Source: Podochytrium sp. JEL0797 (Eukaryota > Chytridiomycota > Chytridiomycetes > Chytridiales > Chytriomycetaceae). Taken from it: a stretch of DNA of 10,240 bases. Below the pieces are notes generated by a model. It had not been told where the DNA came from and searched no databases. It saw only the letters and a list, made by a program, of their open reading frames with translations. Position 1 is the stretch's first letter, and every line of letters begins with the position of its first letter. Below are positions 1-5,946 of the stretch, one piece after another. The stretch spans positions 1 through 10,240 of the forward strand of contig JADGJG010000980.1 of NCBI GenBank assembly GCA_027596195.1. The letters are read 5' to 3'. Position numbers and translations under genes: made by a program.

Positions 1-48
1 CCCTTCCCTTCCCCCCTCCCAAAAAAAACTCACCAAAAAACCAAACAG
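1..48 (+). other. 3' part of an intron in the Bem1-like gene
   Basis: A pyrimidine-rich stretch followed by an A-rich stretch with a possible branch site (CTCAC at about 29-33) ends in CAG at 46-48. The PX-domain reading frame opens immediately afterwards. I read this as the end of an intron whose donor lies before the window. The call rests on the acceptor and on the family alignment of the following exon. Confidence 0.65.
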
Positions 49-609
49 GCCCTCCAAGTCGCCCTCCTCAACTTCTTCCCCACCGAATCCGGCCGCTCGG
101 GCCTCCCGCGCCTGATCCCCTTCATGCCCGCCCCAGAACGCTCCGCCTGCGACATATCCCACCTCGCCGCCACCCAGCTCTGCTCGAAACTCGACACCTA
201 CACGAAAGAATGCGTGCGCCTCCCCCCAGCAATCCAACACTCAGCCGTATGGGCCAAATTCTTCACCGTCCGCACCGGAACAGGAACCTACGACATCGAC
301 TTTGCAGACACACCAGCACCCACCCAAACTCCAACCTCCTCCACCTCCACCCTCTCCACCCCCGCAACCCGCCCGCTCGCGATCCGCCGATCCGGGAACC
401 AATCAGAACCCGTGCTGTTCCACACATCCATCCGCATTTCATCCACATACACGGACCTCCTGCGGGTCCTTGAAACGCGGTTACGCCGCCGAATCGAGGG
501 GTTGGAGTATTACGATGAGAGTGGATATTTGTTGCCGTTGCATGGGGATGAGGATTTGGGGGTTTTGTTGAGAACGTTTTCGGGGGAGGTTTCGTTGATT
601 TTGACGTGA
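49..609 (+). CDS. BEM1: Bem1/Scd2-like polarity scaffold, 3' terminal exon (PX end + PB1)
   Basis: This is the last 186 residues of a scaffold that in yeasts links Cdc42, its exchange factor Cdc24 and PAK kinase at sites of polarised growth. Residues 1 to about 85 match the end of a PX domain, with the Q-V-A-L-L-N-F-F-P helix, R-L-I-P-F-M-P-A-P, and the final helix with R-L-P-P-A-I-Q-H-S. A Pro/Thr/Ser linker follows, then a PB1 domain at about 118-186. The PB1 has a clear acidic OPCA motif (Y-Y-D-E-S-G ending H-G-D-E-D-L, 154-170). PX directly followed by a C-terminal PB1 is the Bem1 order; p40phox has an SH3 domain between them. The SH3 domains expected upstream lie outside the window. The frame is open from the acceptor at 48/49 to TGA at 607-609, and the ATG at 124 is internal to the PX domain, so it is not the start. 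Composition shifts from C-rich to G/T-rich near 480. The family call is fairly firm, but the missing N-terminus prevents full proof. Confidence 0.78.
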   Translation, partial: ALQVALLNFFPTESGRSGLPRLIPFMPAPERSACDISHLAATQLCSKLDTYTKECVRLPPAIQHSAVWAKFFTVRTGTGTYDIDFADTPAPTQTPTSSTSTLSTPATRPLAIRRSGNQSEPVLFHTSIRISSTYTDLLRVLETRLRRRIEGLEYYDESGYLLPLHGDEDLGVLLRTFSGEVSLILT

Positions 610-1308
610 AATTTTTTGAATGTGGGGTGTGTGTGTTTATTTTATTTTATTTTCTGTTAACTTTACAATTTTTAATGTTTTTGGGATATAAAAAAGCGCA
701 TTATTTGAAAAATGAGGGGGGATAAGCAGGGGGGGTGATCTTGAACATTTTTTCCAACAAATGACAAAAAAAAAAGTTCAGTGATGCAACTTTGGTTTTC
801 GTGAAGAGACGAATATGCCCAATGTTGGAAAACTTGGGGGAATAGGAGGGGGATTCATCCGACAGAAAAGTTCGCATTTTTGAAATATGGTTTCGAAGAG
901 GGGAGAGTGGGAAGTGATTCGCCCAACAGACAGGGCCACTTAATAAGGCTCGCATGCCGATTCTTGTTTTGAATAGGGGAATTCTTAAGGAATTATAAGA
1001 AAGTTCTATTAACGGGGGGAGTTGAACATCTCCATCCACTTTCAGTGTTAACCGCGGAATAGAAACGTCAACGTGCACGCACGAATTCGAATCTTTTTCC
1101 TTCTCATACAACCCGCCCATTATTTGTTTTTAACCTCTCGGGCTATTTCTTTTAATCTCCTGCTGATCCATTTTAAGTGATGGAAACACGGAGGGGGGGT
1201 CAATATCCCTTCTTTTTGTTCTCTCGCGTTCCATCAATTTAGCCATTGTCTTTCTTAACAATCGCCCCCCCCCCCCAAGATACAAAGAAACTTCCCAACC
1301 CGCAAACA
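610..1308. other. Intergenic region: Bem1-like 3' UTR and EB1 promoter
   Basis: This 699-nt gap holds T-rich downstream sequence (about 636-675) and an ATATAAAAAA stretch near 685-695 that could serve 3' end formation of the Bem1-like gene. It then has eight runs of four or more G on the + strand between 716 and 1199 and no C-run of four or more until the C12 tract at 1265-1276, 32 nt before the EB1 start. No TATA box or RNA gene is convincing. A 139-codon minus-strand open frame (701-1120) shows no family resemblance and is judged spurious. Confidence 0.5.
1265..1276 (+). promoter_or_regulatory. C12 homopolymer in the EB1 5' leader
   Basis: Twelve consecutive C residues end 32 nt before the EB1 ATG. 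The tract probably lies in the 5' UTR or core promoter. A regulatory role is not shown; homopolymers like this are also prone to length error in sequencing. Confidence 0.35.
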
Positions 1309-3152
1309 ATGACTGAATCAAAAACAGAGCTATTGGGCTGGCTCAACGATCTCCTGCAGCTAAATTACACAAAGATTGAGCAATGCGGCACAGGTATCAC
1401 CATAAGCAACCCATTGGAATCAACTGAATGGAATCTAAACTGCTTCTGTTTCATATCGAAGGCTCCGCGTTTTGCCAAATCGCTGATTCCATCTATGGTA
1501 AAATGCTTTCAAACACAAATCACCACCCACGCACCCACACCCCACATCATACAGGCAACGTGCCAATGTCACGCATCAAATTCAACACGACAAACGAATA
1601 TGACTTTGTCAACAACTACAAAATCCTGCAATCTGTGTTCAACAAGCACAAAATCGAACGGGTAACCACAAACCTGCCCACCCACCCACTGCCTCCCGCA
1701 CTCACACCCCACTGCCACCCTACCCCCACAGAACGTCCCCATCGACAAACTTGTCAAATGCAGATACCAAGACAACCTCGAATTCCTGCAATGGATGAAA
1801 AAATACTGGGACGCGTTTTACCCGGGGGGCAGATACGATGCAGCCGCGAGACGCAACATCACCACACAGTCGCGTACCACGTCCCCCGTGAGTCCCGGCT
1901 CAACCCTAAAACGATCACCCTCAACCACGAGTAGCAACGCGAGCGTGACGCGTTTGCGACCCGGGAGTGGTGGAGCAGCGAGTGGGGTCGGGAAGGGGGG
2001 GATGTCGAGTAGTAGGAATGGGCAGCAGCAGCAGGCGCCAGGGAAACTGAGGGCCTTATCGATGGCGAGTGACGATTCGTGGGGTGGAAGGTAAACGAGG
2101 GGGGTTCATTTCCGCCAACTCTAACGATTTTTGGTTCCAAAGCTCCTCCTCCCACATGATTACGCAACCGTCCGAAATTCCTCAACACCAGTCGAAGCAA
2201 TCCGTGTCTCCTTCACACACGCTGCAACAGCAACAAGAAACACTCATCAGAAACCTCGACCAACAAGTCGGGGACCTCAAAATCGCCGCCGACACGCTCG
2301 AACGGGAGAGAAACTTTTATTACCTCAAGTTGAGAGACCTCGAAGTCCTAGTCCTTGAAAAACTCGACAGCGTATGTTCACCCCCTTCCAAACCCACCCC
2401 CAACTCACCCACGCCCCCTACAGCCCGAAAACATCCCCTTCCTCCACGAAATCCAAACAATCCTCTACGCCACCGAAGAAGGCTTCATCCGCCCCAACAA
2501 ACGCAACCCCCCGAAACTCGCCCTCGCCCCCATCTCCGTAACCGTCCCCCGCGCCACAACTGCCACCTCCCTCGCATCCCCCCTCCGCTCCGCCGCCCCC
2601 ATAATCACCCCCAACACCGCCCCAGTCGCCTACGCAATGACCACAACCCGACGCAGCTCCCTCGGCAGCCTCCTCTCCATCGATACAACCACCCTCGACA
2701 CCGCCGAACCGCCCGACTCGCAACCCCACAGCGCCGACACAGAAGTCGCGAGCTCGAACGCATCCCCCGCAGGGGCCCTCGCAGACCGCATCTCCGTAAC
2801 ATCCCCATCCCGCTCCGCGTCCGTAATGGCATCCGCAGGCACCAACTCCGGAACAAAACCCCAACGACCAAGCAGCGTAATCAGCCGCACCGCATCCCGC
2901 AGCGCGTCAGTCGTAAAACGAACGGAATCTTCAGCGCCAACAGCGACGGTAACAGAGAACCGGAGCCCCAGTCGCACCGCGTCGCGCAGCCCGTCAGTAG
3001 CCAAGAGGGCAGATTTCAACGACGAGGAGTATAATACGGGGGAACGGGGGATTCGGGGAAGTACGGTGCAGAGGGTGAGGGCGGCGGTGGAGGCGGAGAC
3101 GGCAACCGCGTCGGTTGAGTTTGGGACCACGGGTGCGGGTGTGGGAGAGTGA
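1309..3152 (+). CDS. EB1: EB1/Mal3/Bim1 family microtubule plus-end tracking protein (six exons)
   Basis: EB1 proteins bind growing microtubule ends through a calponin-homology (CH) domain and recruit partners through a C-terminal coiled coil. Exons: 1309-1393, 1462-1497, 1555-1661, 1732-2090, 2143-2371, 2424-3152 (514 aa). All five introns are GT-AG, 52-70 nt long; intron 4 has CTAAC at 2121-2125. Residues 5 to about 118 form the CH domain, with L-N-Y-T-K-I-E-Q, F-C-Q-I-A-D-S-I-Y, N-N-Y-K-I-L-Q and Y-Q-D-N-L-E-F-L-Q-W. A Ser/Gly/Gln-rich linker follows to about 222. The EB-homology coiled coil and four-helix end is at about 223-299, with L-E-R-E-R-N-F-Y-Y-L-K-L-R and I-L-Y-A-T-E-E-G-F. The ATG at 1309 has A at -3 and sits where EB1 proteins begin. 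Unusually, about 215 Ser/Thr/Arg-rich residues follow the EBH domain; most relatives are under 350 aa. The final 39 residues lie beyond an internal D-E-E-Y (472-475). Family is certain; exon ends are supported by domain continuity. Confidence 0.93.
2171..2182 (+). other. S-x-I-P motif inside the EB1 linker
   Basis: Codons for Ser-Glu-Ile-Pro (residues 206-209) lie at the start of exon 5, before the coiled coil. SxIP is the known motif by which partner proteins bind the EB-homology domain, usually in a basic, Ser/Pro-rich context. Here the flanks are Gln/His/Ser-rich with a Lys at 214. The motif is seen directly; any binding function is inference. Confidence 0.4.
2883..3008 (+). repeat. Two 13-codon direct repeats in the EB1 tail
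   Basis: Codons 2883-2921 and 2970-3008 encode S-R-T-A-S-R-S-[AP]-S-V-[VA]-K-R twice, with starts 87 nt (29 codons) apart. A weaker S-P-S-R-S-A-S-V copy lies upstream near 2806-2829. Eleven of 13 residues agree, while many synonymous positions differ, so the peptide is kept more closely than the DNA. The repeats are basic and rich in R-x-S contexts. Confidence 0.8.
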
Positions 3153-3206
3153 TTTTTAACAGGTTAATTAACAAAATATAATTTTTATATTATTTATTGG
3201 ATTTTT
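3153..3206. terminator. Shared convergent 3' region of EB1 (+) and GNAT (-)
   Basis: Only 54 nt, very AT-rich, separate the stop codons of the two convergent genes. A palindrome GTTAATTAAC (3163-3172) is followed by AATATA-like sequence on the + strand. TTTATT at 3193-3198 reads AATAAA on the - strand, 9 nt after the GNAT stop. Polyadenylation sites for both transcripts probably overlap the other gene. Confidence 0.5.
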
Positions 3207-4253
3207 TTAAAATTGAATGCCCAACCACTCGTATTCCACGCCAGGAACGCGTCGAAACCCAAGAGTCCCCTCAAACAACTTCTGACTCGCCACATTACTG
3301 CCCGAAATAAAAGCATACGGCCTCAATTTGGGCCTCAGTTCACCCTCCCTCTCACTCAAGCATCCCCGCACTTCCTCCTCCTTTTTTAAAAACGCCCTCA
3401 ACGCAACCACCTGCGACGCCACCACCTTACCCGCAAACCCTCTACGCAGATACTCGGGCATAGTGGACACCAACCCAATCGAAAAATCCACATGAACAAG
3501 CGACCACGACGCAGGGATCCTCTTCTCACCCCCAGAATCCAACACCACAACTTGCCGAATCATACGGCTAAGCCCAACCAAATGCGGATTCCTGAAAATA
3601 GATTCATAATATCCAGCTCCATACTCAACCGTGCTGTTTTCCCGAATCAAGGGAATATCGCCTTCACAAGCACGATCCATGACAAATCGCTTCCCCTCAG
3701 CATTGACCCACTCGCAACCAACATCCATCCCTTCCACAAGCACATTATCATGCAGCATAAACAGCGGATAGGTATGTTCCTCGTCCCACACGAGCTTGGA
3801 CGCAATCTTTTTGGAATCCGGCCCATCGAGCGTTGCACTCAAAAACAATTGAGGCTTTTCGACGGCAGAAAGCGCGTTGGCAGCTGTATATAGTGCCTTG
3901 AGGGATTCTGTGCGCGAGGGGCCGTCGATGCTGGGAAGGATCCACGATTTGACAGCCACCACATCGGGACCCGTTTTGAAGAGCATTGCGATGCCGTGAA
4001 GGGCATCCAACACGTGGCGATCGTCTTGAGAGGAAATATCGCGGGTGTGTATTATATCTTGCGAGGGACCTGTGAGGGCAAACAGGTGCATTGTGGGATC
4101 GTCGAACGAGGGATCCAGGCGATGGGCGAGGAGCGTGCGAAACAAGACGCCGGCGAGGGGGAGCGGGAAGGAGGCCGGATCCGTGGAATCGCAGCAGAAG
4201 CGCAGCAGTGTTTGGAGCAGCGAAGCGGTGGGTGACAGTTGAGTGGCGATCAT
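3207..4253 (-). CDS. GNAT-fold acyltransferase, FR47/GLYAT-like
   Basis: A single-exon, 348-aa protein. The C-terminal part (about 248-348) has the GNAT (GCN5-related N-acyltransferase) core: a strand W-S-L-V-H-V-D-F, the acyl-CoA binding segment T-M-P-E-Y-L-R-R-G-F-A-G-K (264-276), then Y-A-F-I-S-G-S-N-V-A-S-Q-K-L-F (313-327) and L-G-F (331-333). The N-S/x-L-F and LGF pattern is the usual motif B end of this fold. The layout of a long divergent N-terminal half plus T-x-P-E-Y-R-x-x-G resembles glycine N-acyltransferase and FR47-like proteins, which move an acyl group from CoA to an amine; the substrate here cannot be told. There is no signal peptide or membrane segment. The ATG at 4251-4253 has A at -3 and a stop lies nearby upstream. 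Family-level call only. Confidence 0.75.
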   Translation of the reverse strand: MIATQLSPTASLLQTLLRFCCDSTDPASFPLPLAGVLFRTLLAHRLDPSFDDPTMHLFALTGPSQDIIHTRDISSQDDRHVLDALHGIAMLFKTGPDVVAVKSWILPSIDGPSRTESLKALYTAANALSAVEKPQLFLSATLDGPDSKKIASKLVWDEEHTYPLFMLHDNVLVEGMDVGCEWVNAEGKRFVMDRACEGDIPLIRENSTVEYGAGYYESIFRNPHLVGLSRMIRQVVVLDSGGEKRIPASWSLVHVDFSIGLVSTMPEYLRRGFAGKVVASQVVALRAFLKKEEEVRGCLSEREGELRPKLRPYAFISGSNVASQKLFEGTLGFRRVPGVEYEWLGIQF

Positions 4254-4409
4254 ATTCGAGCTCCGATTTTCTCCGAAAAAGTGATTTTCGGCATTTCCCC
4301 TAACTTTTTTCCATTATTCACTGATATGTGGAATGCGAAGATGACTAAACACAGAATGAATTTTGCAAAATAACTCAACGCGATAAAATAAAAATAAGCT
4401 GCTCCGATT
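4254..4409. other. Spacer between the GNAT and SWEET-like genes
   Basis: This 156-nt gap holds the 3' UTR of the SWEET-like gene and the promoter of the GNAT gene, both read on the - strand. It is AT-rich, with A/T stretches at 4383-4397. No clear TATA box or AATAAA signal is visible in the needed orientation. Confidence 0.4.
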
Positions 4410-5776
4410 TTACTGATCCACCAAAAACTCGGGCGCATATCCCTGCTGTTCCCTCGTGCTCCTTCTCGATCTACCGCCATACTCAGCGTTTCCATACTGT
4501 TGCTCATTCATCTCATAGTCCTTCTGATTCTGCATACCACCAGCCGGCACACCCTTCATGCTCATTCTCGAACTCTGCGCACTGCCTCCATACGACTGAT
4601 CACCCATCATGGGCGGGTACTCTTGCATCGGACTCGTCTGGTACGTCGAATTCAAGATAGTTGGCTCGCGGTTGAACCGATCCACAATCACATCGACATC
4701 CCCTTCATCATCCTCAGTCTCCCACCCCATCTCCATACCACCGTTATAAACAATTCCATACACGATCATCAACCCATGAGCAATCGCAAACAACACCCAC
4801 ATGATGCTCGAAGTACAAACGACCCAATCCGCATTGATCCCCCAGAAGCCATACGCAGTCCACAACGAGGCGCCGAGGAATCCAGCTCCCCAGGCCACAA
4901 CTTCCAACGCTTTGGGTCTGCTCCCACTCAAGAGTCTCCACTTTTCAAGGGCGAGAGAGATGGTCGTCAAGGCCGCAAGGAGAACGACGGGAATGCCCGC
5001 ACCAATTTGCTGAACGGTTGTGTTGTTGTGCTGAAAGTAGACGGTTGTGGAGGCGTTGGTGATGAGGACGATCATGAGGGAGATGAAGAGGAGGTACTCG
5101 TGGAACTTGCGGATGCGCTTGTTGTAGAACGGGTGCCAGTGGAGTGTGTGAGAGAGTCCAGACATGAGGAACTATGAGTGTGTGTGAGTATCGGTTTGAA
5201 ACGCAAAAGGGGAAATGGCGGTAAATGAGAATCGGCTTGTTTCGAATTTTGTTTCATCCCGCGCCAATAAACTACGCCTCCCGGATAGGGAAGTGCGACA
5301 ACAACGCCGAAACGCACATTCCACATTCCCACCAGAGGGGCAAGATCAAGCTCCAAATCCGGTCGCCACCGAAACATCACATCACCCCCAAATCGCTATC
5401 GCATCGCCCGATCAAAAAAAAGCAATCTCGTACCGGAATGCTTTGCACAAACAGGAACACATCGCCCTGGTTCTGCGCATACATCATATACGCAAGCCCA
5501 AAGCTGATCTGCAGGACCCATGGCAGGACATGGATCTCGGGGTGCAGCGTTTGCGGGTTGATGGTGTGGTGCGGTTTGTTGGCAAAGTTGAAGACAAGGT
5601 TGGCAGCTGTGGTCCGGGCAGTTAGCGCTGTGGAACTGTAGGGACCGGAGGAAGGGGGAGGAATGCGTACCGATCCCGGCGAACGGCACAATCTGCGAGA
5701 GCTGCAATTCTTGAGGCATGTGACTGGCGATTTCGGGGAGAGAAAAATTGGGTTTGGATTTCAAGAAAAATTCCAT
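4410..5776 (-). CDS. SWEET/MtN3-like seven-helix membrane protein (three exons)
   Basis: Exons on the - strand: 5776-5671, 5606-5434, 5171-4410 (346 aa). Intron 1 (5607-5670) has GTAC at the donor, GCTAAC as branch site (complement of 5621-5626) and a CAG acceptor. Intron 2 (5172-5433, 262 nt) ends ACATAG. Predicted helices: 27-45, 61-80, 85-106, 119-139, 149-171, 182-205, 209-233. Two three-helix units (about 27-109 and 149-233) are joined by helix 4, the SWEET plan. Units match at D84/D208, S91-I92/S215-I216 and H101/H225 without gaps; helix 6 has W-x-x-Y-G. SWEETs are bidirectional sugar uniporters. The conserved transport-site Asn of helices 3 and 7 is not evident, so substrate is open. 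The tail (236-346) is cytosolic-looking, acidic then Gln/Gly/Met-rich. An out-of-frame ATG lies 10 nt upstream of the start. If intron 2 is retained, translation from the ATG at 5165 would give a four-helix 251-aa protein. Family call moderate; gene joining fairly firm. Confidence 0.62.
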
Positions 5777-5946
5777 TCCAAAACATCGTGCGTGTTTCGA
5801 AAATTTAATTCATCACGAAACGCGAGAAGGTGGATTGGTTTGAAGTTCGGGCAGCAATAATCTAAGTAACTCATTTTCCTCTCTTTTTTCCTTCGTTTCT
5901 GATATTTTATTGAGAAAAAAGAAGAAAAAGGAAGAAAACAACAAAA
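5777..5946. other. Spacer between the SWEET-like and MgtA-like genes
   Basis: This 170-nt stretch carries the 3' UTR of the MgtA-like gene and the promoter of the SWEET-like gene, both on the - strand. It includes a long polypyrimidine tract on the - strand (complement of about 5914-5938). Such short spacing between tandem genes leaves little room for a separate promoter. Confidence 0.45.
5906..5911 (-). terminator. AATAAA poly(A) signal of the MgtA-like gene
   Basis: TTTATT on the + strand reads AATAAA on the - strand, about 36 nt after the stop codon at 5947-5949. Position and orientation suit a polyadenylation signal. Confidence 0.5.

Noticed and set aside
701..1120. A 139-codon minus-strand open frame in the gap before EB1
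   Set aside because: No recognisable domain; it overlaps homopolymer-rich intergenic sequence, and its Pro codons come from the complement of G-runs. No splice partners or family pattern were seen.
2092..2094. Ending EB1 at the in-frame TAA after exon 4
   Set aside because: The stop lies 1 nt inside an intron with GTAAAC donor, CTAAC branch site and AAAG acceptor; splicing restores the EB-homology coiled coil in frame.
5072..5380. A minus-strand frame with hydrophobic residues inside the proposed intron 2 of the SWEET-like gene
   Set aside because: Using it as an exon breaks the helix 3/helix 7 repeat alignment and overlaps the next exon out of frame. The 262-nt intron gives a better protein.
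5627..5635. Alternative intron 1 acceptors (CTACAG, TTCCACAG) in the SWEET-like gene
   Set aside because: The CTACAG site puts a stop in frame. The TTCCACAG site is in frame but leaves the GCTAAC branch site inside the exon; the acceptor at 5607 uses that branch site properly.
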